Counted from the first letter of the stretch, positions 40,874-49,955 are shown. The stretch is 64,000 nt of DNA from Bradyrhizobium commune (GCF_015624505.1 NZ_CP061379.1:496001-560000), one strand, 5' to 3'. Notes: generated by a model not told the origin, from the letters alone. A program made the numbers and translations.

Positions 40874-41548
40874 ATGAGCAAGCAGGCCGAATTTGCGGTC
40901 ATTCTGAAAATGAATGCCATGTTCGCCGATCTCGGTGCGGACGAACTGCAGCGGTTGTCCAATCTCTGTCACACCCAGCATCTCGGGAATGGCGAGGTGC
41001 TGTTCCAGAAGGGAGATCCGGGCGATGCGCTGTTCGGCGTGCGCCGCGGCCAGGTCCGGATCGAGACCGGCGCCTCCGACGGAAGTCGGCTGACGCTGAA
41101 CTTCATGGGCTCCGGCGACCTCTTTGGTGAGGTCGCGGTGCTGGACGGCCAGAGCCGCACCGCGGATGCGACCGCGGGCGAGGCCAGCGAGCTGTTCGTG
41201 TTGCGGCGCGAGGATTTTCTGGCCTTCCTCGAGCGCGAGCCCAAGGTCGCGATCAAGATCATTGCGTTGTTGTGCCAGCGCATCCGCTGGCAGAGCGAGC
41301 GCATGGAGGAATCCATGTTGCAGCCGCTGCCGGTGCGTCTCGCGCGCCGGCTCTGCGCGCTCGCGGCCGATTTCGGTTCCGAGGTGCACATCTCGCAGGA
41401 GCAGCTCGGCGTCTTCGTCGGCGCCGCCCGCGAGAGCGTCAACCGCCAGCTTCAGGCCTGGCGGAAGGAGGCGATCCTCGATCTCCAGCGCGGCCGGATC
41501 CTGCTCAGGAACATGACCAAGCTGACGTCGATCGCGCGGAACGAGTAG
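40874..41548 (+). CDS. CRP/FNR family transcriptional regulator, CRP-like
   Basis: The 224-residue protein has a cyclic-nucleotide-binding fold with a phosphate-binding cassette that retains the key residues (FGEVAVLDGQSRTADA, with G85-E86 and R95-T96). The helix-turn-helix recognition helix is ARESVNRQL, whose R186, E187 and R191 match E. coli CRP Arg180, Glu181 and Arg185, the residues that read TGTGA. There are no FNR-type cysteine clusters. It should bind cAMP or cGMP and TGTGA-N6-TCACA-type sites, several of which occur in this window. It is convergent with the RND pump gene. Confidence 0.9.
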   Translation: MSKQAEFAVILKMNAMFADLGADELQRLSNLCHTQHLGNGEVLFQKGDPGDALFGVRRGQVRIETGASDGSRLTLNFMGSGDLFGEVAVLDGQSRTADATAGEASELFVLRREDFLAFLEREPKVAIKIIALLCQRIRWQSERMEESMLQPLPVRLARRLCALAADFGSEVHISQEQLGVFVGAARESVNRQLQAWRKEAILDLQRGRILLRNMTKLTSIARNE

Positions 41549-41580
41549 GGGCTGCAACTGACCCGACGCCTGCACGGCAG

Positions 41581-44500
41581 CTATTCCGCCGCAGGCGGCA
41601 CGATGCTCTTTGGCATCGGCGGCGCTTCCACGGGCGCCGCGCTGACGGGCGGGGGCGCGTGGTGGTCAGCACTATCGGCGTCCTCGCTGTGTACGACCAG
41701 CAGCTTGCCGAAGCGCCAGATCAGGGCGCCGAGGTCGTCCATCACCATGAACATCGCAGGCACGAACACCAGCGACAGGATGGTCGAGAAGATCAGGCCG
41801 CCGATCACCGCGAGCGCCATCGGCGAACGGAACTCGCCGCCGGCGCCGACCGCGAGCGCGCTCGGCATCATGCCGGCGGCCATCGCGATGGTCGTCATGA
41901 CGATCGGGCGCGCGCGCTTCATGCCTGCATCGATCATCGCTTCGTCGCGCGGCTTGCCGGCGTGAATGGATTCGATCGCGAACTCCACCAGCATGATCGC
42001 GTTTTTGGTGACGATGCCCATCAGCATCAGGATGCCGATCCACACCGGCGTGGTGAGCTGCTTGCCGGTGACGAGGAGCGCCGCAATGGCGCCGCCGATC
42101 GACAGCGGCAGCGAGAACAGGATGGTGATCGGCTGCAGGAAGGTACCGAACAGCAGCACCAGCACGGCATAGACCATCATCAGGCCCGCCGTCATCGCGG
42201 TCGCGAAGCCATCGGACAGTTCGTTCAGGCTTTCGGCGTCGCCCGACGGTGAGACCTTGACGCCTTTCGGCAGGCTCTTCATCACCGGGAGCTCGTTGAT
42301 CAGCTTGGTGGCATCGCCGAGCGCCGTGGAGCCGACGGTGTCGGCGGCAACGGTCGCCTGCCGGTCCCGGTCATAGCGGTTGATGCTGGTCGGGCCCTGA
42401 TCGAGCTTGACGTCGGCGATGACGGACAGCGGAACGCCGCCCTTCTCGCCATGCTCGCCGAGCGGCACCCGCAGCTGCTCGAGCGTCTTCAGATTGCCGC
42501 GCGCGGCGTCCTCGAGTTGCACCCGGATCGGCACCAGCCGGTCCCCGACGTCGAATTTGGCGAGCGCAGGACCGACGTCGCCGATGGTGGCGACGCGGAT
42601 GGTCTGCGACAGGCTTTCGGTCGAGACGCCGAGCCGGGCGGCGAGCTCGGCGCGAGGCTCGATGCGCAGTTCGGGCCGCTCCAGCGTGGTTTCCGAGATC
42701 ACGTTGGAGATGGTCGGAATCCGCTTCATCTGCGTCGCAAGCTCACTCGCGACGTTGTTGACGATGTTGGCATCGACGCCGGTCACGACCAGCGAGATGG
42801 GGCGCAGGCCGTTCTCGTCGAGGAACCAGAAGCGCAAGTCCGGGATGTTCTCCAGCTCCTGGCTGATGGAGAATTCCAGCTCGCGCTGGGTGACGGTGCG
42901 ATCGGCCTTGGGCACGTAGTTGATGATCAGGGATGCGCGTCGGACTTCCTGGGTGCCCGGCGGTACGCGGCCGCCGTCGACGAAGATGCTCTTCACCTCC
43001 GGCCGCTTGCGCAGCCGCGCAACGATGTCTTCTGTGACCTTTTCGGTGTAGGCGAGCTGGGTGCCCGGCGGCAGCTCGAGGGCGATGAGCGAGCGCGCGC
43101 TGTCCTGCGTCGGCAGGAAGCCCTGGGGCAGCAGCGTGATGCTCCAGATCGAGGCCGCGAAGATGCCCACGCCGATCAGCACGGTGATGAAATAGTGCCG
43201 CACCGACCAGGATACGATGCTGTGATAGGTCCGCAGCACACGACCCGGCGGCGGCTCCTCATGGGTGTGGTGCTTGAGAAAGTAGGCTGCCAGCACCGGC
43301 GTGACGAAGCGCGCAGCCAGCAGCGAGAAGAACACCTGCACCGACACGGTGATGCCGAACTGCTTGAAGAACTGACCGGCGATGCCCGACATGAAGCTTG
43401 CAGGCGCGAAGATCGCGATGATCGTGAGCGAGATCGCAATCACCGCGAGGCCGATCTCGTCGGCGGCTTCGAGGGCGGCACGATAGGGCGATTTGCCCAT
43501 GTTCATGTGCCGCACGATATTCTCGATCTCGACGATGGCGTCGTCGACCAAAATACCTGTCGAGAGCGTGATGGCGAGGAAGCTGACGAGGTTGAGCGAG
43601 AAGCCGAGAATGTCCATCGCCCAGAACGCCGGGAAGATCGACAGCGGCAGCGAGATCGCGGCGATGATGGTGGCGCGCAGATCACGCAGAAAGAGCAGCA
43701 CGATCACGACGGCGAGGATGGCGCCCTCGAACAGGGTCGATATCGCGGCCTCGTAGTTGCCCTTGGTGTATTCGACCGAGGTGTCGATCAGCTTCAGGTC
43801 GACATCGGGATAGGCGGCCTTGAGCGCATTGATGCGCTTCTCGACGGCGGCCGCGACGACGACGTCGCTGGCGCCCTTGGATCGCTTGATGCCGAGCGCC
43901 ACAACCGGCTCGCCGTTGAAGCGGGCGAAGGTGCGGCGGTCCGCGATGGTGTCGGTGACGGTGCCGAGGTCGTCGAGCCGCACCTCGCCGCCGGAAAACA
44001 GCGCGATCATGGTGCCGGCGAGATCGCTCAGCGTCTTGGCGCCCGCGAGCGTCCGGATCGCCTGGTCGTTCTTGCCGATCTCGGCGCGGCCGCCGGCGAC
44101 GTCGACATTGGTGCCGCGCAGGCTCTGGCTGACATTGACGGCGGTCAGGCCCATGGCCTGCAAGCGGTCGGGATCGAGCGAGACCAGGATCTCGCGCTCG
44201 ACACCGCCGATGCGCTCGACCTGGGCGACGCCGCGAACGCCCTGCATGGCGCGCTTGACCACGTCGTCGACGAAATAGGACAGCTGCTCCGGCGTCTTCC
44301 CGGGCGAGATCGCGGCATAGGTGACGATCGGCAGGCCGATCACGTCGACCCGCTGGATCAGCGGCTCGTTGACGTTCTGCGGCAGGTTCGAGCGCACGCG
44401 CGTCACCGCGTCCTTGACGTCGTTGAGCGCGCGGTCGGTGTTGGTCGAGAGCGTGAACTGGATCGTGGTCAGCGACAGGCCGTCGGTGATCGACGACGTG

Positions 44501-44745
44501 ATGTGCCACACGCCTTCGACGCCGGACACCGCGTCCTCGATCGTCTTCGTGACCTGGGATTCAAGCTCGGCAGGCGCCGCGCCGAACTGCGACACCGCGA
44601 CCGAGATCACGGGAATATCGGCCGAGGGCAGTCGCGTCACCGCGAGCTTGGTGAAGGAGGACCAGCCGAGGATCAGCAGGATGAACGAAAAGACGACCGA
44701 CGGCAGCGGATGACGGATCGACCATGCCGAGATATTGAGTGCCAT
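41581..44745 (-). CDS. RND family multidrug/solute efflux pump, inner-membrane transporter
   Basis: The 1,054-residue pump has the usual RND architecture: twelve membrane helices with two large periplasmic loops. HxE1-type motifs include TLSTGILVDDAIVEIENIVR and the TM4 Asp pair in GILVDDAI. The second half includes TPVWIGILMLMGIVTKNAIM. The tail is Pro-rich. Its ATG overlaps the stop of the adaptor gene (TGATG read leftwards at 44747-44743). No outer-membrane factor gene is nearby, so it would use a shared TolC-like channel. Substrate is unknown. Confidence 0.94.
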   Translation of the reverse strand: MALNISAWSIRHPLPSVVFSFILLILGWSSFTKLAVTRLPSADIPVISVAVSQFGAAPAELESQVTKTIEDAVSGVEGVWHITSSITDGLSLTTIQFTLSTNTDRALNDVKDAVTRVRSNLPQNVNEPLIQRVDVIGLPIVTYAAISPGKTPEQLSYFVDDVVKRAMQGVRGVAQVERIGGVEREILVSLDPDRLQAMGLTAVNVSQSLRGTNVDVAGGRAEIGKNDQAIRTLAGAKTLSDLAGTMIALFSGGEVRLDDLGTVTDTIADRRTFARFNGEPVVALGIKRSKGASDVVVAAAVEKRINALKAAYPDVDLKLIDTSVEYTKGNYEAAISTLFEGAILAVVIVLLFLRDLRATIIAAISLPLSIFPAFWAMDILGFSLNLVSFLAITLSTGILVDDAIVEIENIVRHMNMGKSPYRAALEAADEIGLAVIAISLTIIAIFAPASFMSGIAGQFFKQFGITVSVQVFFSLLAARFVTPVLAAYFLKHHTHEEPPPGRVLRTYHSIVSWSVRHYFITVLIGVGIFAASIWSITLLPQGFLPTQDSARSLIALELPPGTQLAYTEKVTEDIVARLRKRPEVKSIFVDGGRVPPGTQEVRRASLIINYVPKADRTVTQRELEFSISQELENIPDLRFWFLDENGLRPISLVVTGVDANIVNNVASELATQMKRIPTISNVISETTLERPELRIEPRAELAARLGVSTESLSQTIRVATIGDVGPALAKFDVGDRLVPIRVQLEDAARGNLKTLEQLRVPLGEHGEKGGVPLSVIADVKLDQGPTSINRYDRDRQATVAADTVGSTALGDATKLINELPVMKSLPKGVKVSPSGDAESLNELSDGFATAMTAGLMMVYAVLVLLFGTFLQPITILFSLPLSIGGAIAALLVTGKQLTTPVWIGILMLMGIVTKNAIMLVEFAIESIHAGKPRDEAMIDAGMKRARPIVMTTIAMAAGMMPSALAVGAGGEFRSPMALAVIGGLIFSTILSLVFVPAMFMVMDDLGALIWRFGKLLVVHSEDADSADHHAPPPVSAAPVEAPPMPKSIVPPAAE

Positions 44746-45677
44746 CAGCGTACCCGCGTGCGATCGAGTTCATCGGCGAACATGGTCTTGATCTGGTCGC
44801 CGTCGTGGAGCGAAGAGCCGGCGTCGGCCACGACGATTTCGCCGACGTCGAGGCCTTCCAGGATTTCGGTCGAGGTGTCCGAGGTCAGCCCGACCCGCAC
44901 CTTGCGCGTCTCGATCGTGTTGCCGCCTTTGACGACTTGCACCGTGAGATGGTCGATGGCGGTCTTGGGGACCGCAACGCCGCAGCTGCGCTTGGCGTCG
45001 ATGGAGGCGCGGGCGAACACGCCGGCCTTCAGCGAGGGATTGTTGGTGACGCTGATGCGGACGCGGCCGAGCTGCGTGGAGCGGTCGATCTCGGCTGAGA
45101 CCAGCCTGACCCGGCCGATCAGGTCGGCAGCGTCGTCCCGGCTGATCCGCACGGTGGCGCCGGGGCTGAGCTTGGACATATGCACCGCTGGAACTTGCGC
45201 ATCCAGCTCGATCTCGTTGCTGACCGCGATGCGGAACATCGGTCCGGCCTGCGGCGAGGCCGGCGCGCCGACGATGGTCCTGACTTCGGTGATGAGGCCC
45301 GGTGCGGGCGCCTTCAGCGAGATCGGGCCTTGCGGTCCCGGTCTCTGCGGCTGGCCCGGCATCTGCGGCGGCGCCGTCAGGCGCGCCAGCTCCTGGTTGT
45401 CGGTGACGACGGCGCCTTCGGTCACGAAGACGTCGGTGACTTTCGATCCTTCCTGGTCGGCGATGACCACGGCCTCGCGTCGCGGCACGAAAAAGCCGGT
45501 CACCCGCACGAGATCCGAGAAGCAGGCATTGGTCGATTTCGTCACGATGACGAGGGCCTCGCTCGGCGTTTCCTTCGGCTCCGGGTGGTGCCGATGCTCG
45601 AACCAGTAATAGCCGACGCCGAGCGCGACGATGAAGACCACGGTTCCCGCAGGCTTGAGATATTCGGTGATGCTCAT
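44745..45677 (-). CDS. RND efflux periplasmic adaptor (MFP/HlyD family)
   Basis: The 310-residue protein has an N-terminal membrane anchor (AGTVVFIVALGVGYYWF) and a barrel-sandwich hybrid region (SKVTDVFVTEGAVVTDNQEL, then APAPGLITEVRTIVG). Beta-barrel and membrane-proximal parts follow (GLDVGEIVVADAGSSLHDGD). It is coupled to the pump gene by TGATG. The start MSITEYLKPAG at 45677 is preferred, although an upstream in-frame start at 45761 exists. It resembles the orphan adaptor at 10576-11460, including ACFSDLVRVTG at the mature N-terminus. Confidence 0.92.
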   Translation of the reverse strand: MSITEYLKPAGTVVFIVALGVGYYWFEHRHHPEPKETPSEALVIVTKSTNACFSDLVRVTGFFVPRREAVVIADQEGSKVTDVFVTEGAVVTDNQELARLTAPPQMPGQPQRPGPQGPISLKAPAPGLITEVRTIVGAPASPQAGPMFRIAVSNEIELDAQVPAVHMSKLSPGATVRISRDDAADLIGRVRLVSAEIDRSTQLGRVRISVTNNPSLKAGVFARASIDAKRSCGVAVPKTAIDHLTVQVVKGGNTIETRKVRVGLTSDTSTEILEGLDVGEIVVADAGSSLHDGDQIKTMFADELDRTRVR

Positions 45678-45750
45678 CGCCGGATCATCCTGGCCTGGCT
45701 CGCAGCCACTCTCGCAGCCATTATTGGAAACGTTTCCCCGAAACGAAGCA

Positions 45751-45774
45751 GCGTCCCGCAAGGCTGCGGGACGC
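45751..45774 (-). terminator. Strong hairpin after the OmpA-like gene
   Basis: GCGTCCCGCA (45751-45760) and TGCGGGACGC (45765-45774) form a perfect 10-bp stem with a 4-nt loop, followed leftwards by T-rich sequence and a second small inverted repeat (CGTTTC/GAAACG near 45730-45744). It separates the leftward OmpA-like gene (stop 45836) from the leftward adaptor gene (start 45677). Confidence 0.65.
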
Positions 45775-45835
45775 GCTTTGGAGGCAAGACTTTACACCAC
45801 ATCACGACTTGTCACTTCAAGACATTGCGTCGCGG

Positions 45836-46504
45836 TCACTTCGATGCGGTGGTCTTGTTTTCCATGTTGACCACCTGCACGCGGCGGTTCACCTCGGACA
45901 TCGGCTGGCTCGGGTCCTTCAGCTTGCTCTTGCCGTAGCCGACGGTGACGAGATCAGCCGCGGCAATGCTGTACTTGTCGACCAGGTAACGCTTGATCGA
46001 GTCGGCGCGGCGCTCCGACAGTTCCTGGTTGTAGCTGTCGCCGCCGGCGGCGTCGGTGTGGCCCGCGACCACGAAGGTCGAGCCCTTCAGGTCGGGGCTG
46101 GTCAGCGCGCGGCCGAGCGCCTGCACGGAAGGCAGCGACTTGGCGCTGATATCGGCCGAGTTGTAGTCGAAGGTGATCTCGAGATCGATATTCGGCTTGT
46201 CCTTGGCGGCGGACGCGATCTCCTCACGCTCGGTCGAGGAGAGCGAGCGCGTGGCGCGGCCGCGGACGGTCTGGAGCAGCTTGGTCTCCGCGGCGCTCGG
46301 TGCCGGGTCGGTCTGCGGGCCGATCGAGAGCCCGCGGGTCAGGGGCTTCTTCGGCTGCGGCGCCAGCGCGCGGACGATCTCGTCCTCGGTGACGTTCTTG
46401 CTGTTGCTGTTGTCGTCGCCGGCGAAGGCGGGCGAGAGCGACAGCGCTACGCCGACGGTGATGATCGACAGAATCGCGGTAAATCCTTTTGCAGCCAGTC
46501 TCAT
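45836..46504 (-). CDS. OmpA family (C-terminal peptidoglycan-binding) envelope protein
   Basis: The 222-residue protein has a signal peptide (ILSIITVGVALSLSPAFAGD) and a linker. A C-terminal OmpA domain follows (ITFDYNSADISAKSLPSVQA, VVAGHTDAAGGDSYNQELSE, RADSIKRYLV, VGYGKSKL, NRRVQV). The start at 46504 has AGGAGGG upstream. It binds peptidoglycan non-covalently, and no N-terminal barrel is present. It lies 142 bp downstream of the TPR-caspase-like gene on the same strand, possibly in one envelope unit. Confidence 0.9.
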   Translation of the reverse strand: MRLAAKGFTAILSIITVGVALSLSPAFAGDDNSNSKNVTEDEIVRALAPQPKKPLTRGLSIGPQTDPAPSAAETKLLQTVRGRATRSLSSTEREEIASAAKDKPNIDLEITFDYNSADISAKSLPSVQALGRALTSPDLKGSTFVVAGHTDAAGGDSYNQELSERRADSIKRYLVDKYSIAAADLVTVGYGKSKLKDPSQPMSEVNRRVQVVNMENKTTASK

Positions 46505-46646
46505 TGCCAGTCCCTCCTGCGCCAGCCTGCGCGGTTCCAAAATTCCTGCAATAAGCCCCCGGCAAGGCCGCTTGCGGCATCCGTTCGATTAGTCGCGCGG
46601 GGCCGCCAAGGGTTCGAGGCGCCGTCCGCCTCAAATCAAAAAAATA

Positions 46647-48164
46647 TCAACGCACTCCGTAACTTGCGAATTCCTGAACGATATTCGGGTCCATCGCCTT
46701 GGCATTGGCGATGTCGAGCGCCCCTTCCTGGGCCGAACCGTTGCGCTGCTTGGCCACACCCCGTCCGTAAAGCGAGGAGGTCAGGCGCGGATTGATCCGC
46801 AGCGCCGCGTCGAAATCGGCGATGGCGTTCTTCACCGCCCCGGATTTCAAATTGACCAGCCCACGGCTGTCCAGCGCATCGACGAAATTCGGCCGCAGCC
46901 GCAGTGCCTCGTTGCAATCCTTCAGCGCGCCCTGGAGATCGCCGACCACGGTGCGGGTCCAGCAACGGTTGTTCAGCGCCTCGACGTCCTTCGAATTGAT
47001 CCGGAGCGTGTCGTCAAAATCCTTGATGGCGAGGCTGTAGGCCCCCTTGCTGGCATAGACCTGGCCGCGCCGGTACAGCGCATTCACGTCGTCCGGATTG
47101 GCGGCGATCTTGGCCGTCAGGCTCTTGATGGTGGGGTCGTCAGCGAGAACGGCCTGGCTCGGGCCGGAATCGGTGCTAGGCGTGGTGCCTGGATCGATCG
47201 GCTTGACCGGCGGTGGCGGCGGGGGCAAAGCAGCCTCGACCTGCGGCTTCGGCGGCGGAGGCGGTAACGGCGGTGCGGGAGGTATCGGCGGCGGATTGTT
47301 CGCGACCACGGGCGGTGGGGCCGGAGGCGCCGGTGGGGGGGTGTTCGTCACGACCGGCGGCGGTGCGGGCGGGGCCGGTGGCGGCGTCGTCGTCTGCGGG
47401 CGCGATCCGGTGGCACCAGGAATGAACGAAAAATCCTCGGCCAGCGAAGAGGAGATCCAAGGCACCTGCTCGCCGCGCGAGGCGCGGGTCACGCCCATCT
47501 TGGTGCGGTTCAGCGTCTCTTCCGCCATCAGATCGGGGACGCGGATTTCCTTCAAGAGCTCCTGGACGAACAGGCTGTGCTCGCCGCCGGCATCCGAGAC
47601 AACTGAGGCCAGCGCTGCCGAATACATCACCAGCGTCCCGTTCGGCGCGATGACAGGCGTCAATCCGGCCGAGAAGCTGCGGAACCGGCGCTCGAACGGG
47701 TTGCGCCTGCTGGCGTCGATCAGCGCGATCTTGACGCCGGCGCCGCGGGTGTTGAGCTCGCCGAGGACGGTTTCGATGCTGAAGCCGTCGCGGCGGACGT
47801 CGGATTCGGTCCAGATCTGCGCATCGACCGGGATCATGAAGCTCTGGCGCGCCGACTGGATGCCGAACCCGCTGTAGAACACCAGCGCCACGGAGCCCGG
47901 CTTGATCTTGCCGTACAGCTTGTCGAAGGCGCGGCGCATGCCGTCGCCGGTCAGATTCTCGCCGACCTCGACGGAAAAGCCGTCGCGCTTGAGCTCGTCG
48001 GCGACGTCGCGCGCATCGTTGATCGGCTCCTTCAGCGGGCTGTCCGCATCGGGATATTTGGAATTGCCGATGATCAGCGCATAGCGGTCGCCGGCCGCAT
48101 GCGACGGCGCGGCCGGGACGAGCGAGACGAGCAATGGCAGAAGAAAAACGAAGCGAATTTTCAT
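46647..48164 (-). CDS. Caspase-fold pseudoenzyme with Pro-rich linker and TPR domain
   Basis: The 505-residue exported protein has a signal peptide to about residue 24 (VSLVPAAPSHAAG). The caspase-like domain covers 25-240 (RYALIIGNSKYPDADSPL, VALVFYSGFGIQ, MIPVDAQIW, ALIDASRRNPF), with F100 where the catalytic His should be (GFG) and S142 where the Cys should be (DAS). A long PPAPPAPPPVV-type linker covers about 255-335, then at least three TPRs (NALYRRGQVYASKG, EALNNRCWTR, DALDSRGLVNLKSG). It should not be a protease. The domains suggest a periplasmic scaffold. It is paralogous to the protein at 8098-8946. Confidence 0.88.
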   Translation of the reverse strand: MKIRFVFLLPLLVSLVPAAPSHAAGDRYALIIGNSKYPDADSPLKEPINDARDVADELKRDGFSVEVGENLTGDGMRRAFDKLYGKIKPGSVALVFYSGFGIQSARQSFMIPVDAQIWTESDVRRDGFSIETVLGELNTRGAGVKIALIDASRRNPFERRFRSFSAGLTPVIAPNGTLVMYSAALASVVSDAGGEHSLFVQELLKEIRVPDLMAEETLNRTKMGVTRASRGEQVPWISSSLAEDFSFIPGATGSRPQTTTPPPAPPAPPPVVTNTPPPAPPAPPPVVANNPPPIPPAPPLPPPPPKPQVEAALPPPPPPVKPIDPGTTPSTDSGPSQAVLADDPTIKSLTAKIAANPDDVNALYRRGQVYASKGAYSLAIKDFDDTLRINSKDVEALNNRCWTRTVVGDLQGALKDCNEALRLRPNFVDALDSRGLVNLKSGAVKNAIADFDAALRINPRLTSSLYGRGVAKQRNGSAQEGALDIANAKAMDPNIVQEFASYGVR

Positions 48165-48536
48165 AATCAGCGCGGTCCAGCCAAAAAGGCGCCGTTCCCA
48201 GCTTGCGCCGCGGCGACTTTAACTTACGCAATGCGCATTATCAAACCGGGGATAGGATGCGTCAACCGCTTGGAGATTCGGCACTATCGCGACAATTGAC
48301 CGCGACACAGGGGCGAGCGGCGAGGGGAAAAATCCGGTTGTCACGGTTGTACTCGACGCATTTCGGTTCGGGGTTCCGTCGGTCAATTCTAGGACGTCCA
48401 GGACGACAAAAATGTGATTGGTCTCACATTGCTGGCCGGTGTCGCGCGCAACCTCCGGTGTTTGACCTTTGCTGTGGACGATGGCTTGGTGCGCGGGATC
48501 GTGCTTTCAGATCCACTCAGAAGAAAAAGCAAAACC
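48165..48536. other. 372-bp divergent intergenic region with CRP palindrome
   Basis: It lies between the leftward caspase/TPR gene and the rightward lactonase-like gene. Apart from the CRP site at 48411-48430 I see A+T-richer patches near 48210-48250 and 48400-48420 that could hold promoters. There is no convincing gene. Confidence 0.5.
48411..48430 (+). promoter_or_regulatory. Perfect CRP-type palindrome AATGTGA-N6-TCACATT
   Basis: AATGTGA at 48411-48417 and TCACATT at 48424-48430 are exact inverse complements, separated by TTGGTC. This is the full CRP consensus TGTGA-N6-TCACA with two further matching bases on each side. It lies 107 bp before the ATG of the lactonase-like gene, a typical activator distance. 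Confidence 0.65.
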
Positions 48537-49343
48537 ATGGGAAACGCCTACGAAATCTATGCCCTGCGTTATGCGACGATGTCGCCGCGCACCCCCAGCA
48601 TGAACTTCCTGGCGCCGGATCCGCATGACGGTGCGGCGCAGGATCTCGACTATTTCGTCTGGCTGATCCGCGGCGGCGGTCGCGACATCCTGGTCGATAC
48701 CGGTTTCAATGCCGAGGAGGCGAGCGCGCGGGCGCGCAAGCTGACGCTCAATCCGGCCGATGCGCTGGAGCGCTTCGGCGTCGCGGCGTCGAGCATTCGC
48801 GACATTATCGTGACGCATCTGCACTACGATCACGCCGGCAATCTCGATCGCTTCCCGAATGCGCGCTTCCATCTCCAGGAGCGCGAGATGGCCTACGCGA
48901 CCGGGCGCTGCATGTGCAACGGACTGCTGCGCCATCCGTTCTCGGTCGAGCACGTCACGCAGATGGTACGCCACGTCTATGGCGAGCGCGTCACCTTCTA
49001 TTCCGGCGATGGCGAGATCGCGCCCGGTGTCACCGTGCATCGCGTCGGCGGCCACTCGGATGGCTTGCAGGTGGTCAAGGTCGAGACTGCGCGCGGATCG
49101 GTGGTGCTCGCCTCCGATGCCGCGCATTATTACGCCAATCTCCAGCGCAAGAGCCCGTTCCCGATCGTCTACAATGTCGGCGACATGGCGGTCGGTTGGG
49201 AGACGATCGAGCGCCTCGCTGGCCATCCTGACCGCTATATACCGGGCCACGATCCGATCGTGACGGAGATCTACCCGCGCGCCAGCGACAAGGTCGATGC
49301 TTGGGCCTTGCATCTACCGCCGTCGCGGTCGTTTGCGAAATGA
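48537..49343 (+). CDS. N-acyl-homoserine lactonase-type metallo-beta-lactamase-fold hydrolase
   Basis: The 268-residue metallo-beta-lactamase-fold enzyme has the complete zinc motif THLHYDHAGN (H94, H96, D98, H99), then GGHSDGLQVV, SDAAHYY and a final IPGHDP histidine. Length and motif order match the AiiA/AttM lactonase family, which opens the lactone of acyl-homoserine-lactone signals, although some members act on other lactones. ATG 48537 is chosen by homology-like length. The ribosome site is weak. The CRP palindrome upstream suggests carbon or cyclic-nucleotide control. Confidence 0.85.
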   Translation: MGNAYEIYALRYATMSPRTPSMNFLAPDPHDGAAQDLDYFVWLIRGGGRDILVDTGFNAEEASARARKLTLNPADALERFGVAASSIRDIIVTHLHYDHAGNLDRFPNARFHLQEREMAYATGRCMCNGLLRHPFSVEHVTQMVRHVYGERVTFYSGDGEIAPGVTVHRVGGHSDGLQVVKVETARGSVVLASDAAHYYANLQRKSPFPIVYNVGDMAVGWETIERLAGHPDRYIPGHDPIVTEIYPRASDKVDAWALHLPPSRSFAK

Positions 49344-49352
49344 CGGTGGAGG

Positions 49353-49907
49353 CTAATACGCCTGCTTGGCGTCGGCCTCTTCGCTGGTCTGGATCAGGTC
49401 GAGGCTCTCCTCGATCTTGCCGAGCAGCGCCGAGAGTTGCTTGCGCTCCTGCGGCGAAAGGCAGGCGAGGATCTCGTCTTCTCGCCGCAGCAATTGCGGG
49501 AACAGCTCCTCATAAAGCGCGCGGCCTTTCTTCGTCAGTTGCAGGCGGAATTCGCGGCGGTCGGCTTCGTTCTCGACCCGCTCGATCAACCCGTCATTCA
49601 ACAGCGTGGTCACTGCGCGGCTGATGGTGGATTTGTGCGTGCGGGTGCATTGCGAGATGTATTGCGCGCTACAGGCATCGTTGCGGAAGCCGAGTGTCGC
49701 GATCACGCGCCAGGACGGAATGTCGAGACCGTGGCGCTCCTGATATTCGACCGCGAGCGCAGAGCTCACTTCCGCCGCAAGCCGGTTGAGCCGGAACGGC
49801 ACGAACTTGAACAGGTCGAGCCGCGACTTCGGCCGCGGCGACGTCTCTACCGCCTCGCGTGTCCTGAGCGCGATATCGCTGGATGTCCTCGCCAAGTCCC
49901 TAGCCAA
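49353..49907 (-). CDS. MarR family transcriptional regulator, likely of the homogentisate cluster
   Basis: The 184-residue repressor has a MarR winged helix: WRVIATLGFRNDACSAQYIS, then TRTHKSTISRAVTTLLNDGL, followed by the wing ENEADRREFRLQLTKKGRAL. It is divergent from the flavin hydroxylase that opens the hmg gene row, and the 110-bp gap holds a good palindrome (49956-49975). Control of this row by an aromatic intermediate such as homogentisate is inferred from that layout. Confidence 0.9.
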   Translation of the reverse strand: MARDLARTSSDIALRTREAVETSPRPKSRLDLFKFVPFRLNRLAAEVSSALAVEYQERHGLDIPSWRVIATLGFRNDACSAQYISQCTRTHKSTISRAVTTLLNDGLIERVENEADRREFRLQLTKKGRALYEELFPQLLRREDEILACLSPQERKQLSALLGKIEESLDLIQTSEEADAKQAY

Positions 49908-49955
49908 GGCTAACGCTCCGAATTCCAGTTGACGGCCGGCCGGCCCCGGTCCAAA

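Noticed and set aside
42451..45609. A 1,052-codon rightward open frame opposite the RND genes
   Set aside because: It spans two coupled leftward genes with clear motifs, and its product is a compositional shadow rich in Asp, Arg and His.
47098..47877. Gly-rich rightward frame with GGGAGGAGGG-like repeats
   Set aside because: It is the reverse complement of the Pro-rich linker of the caspase/TPR gene. The glycine repeats simply mirror proline codons.
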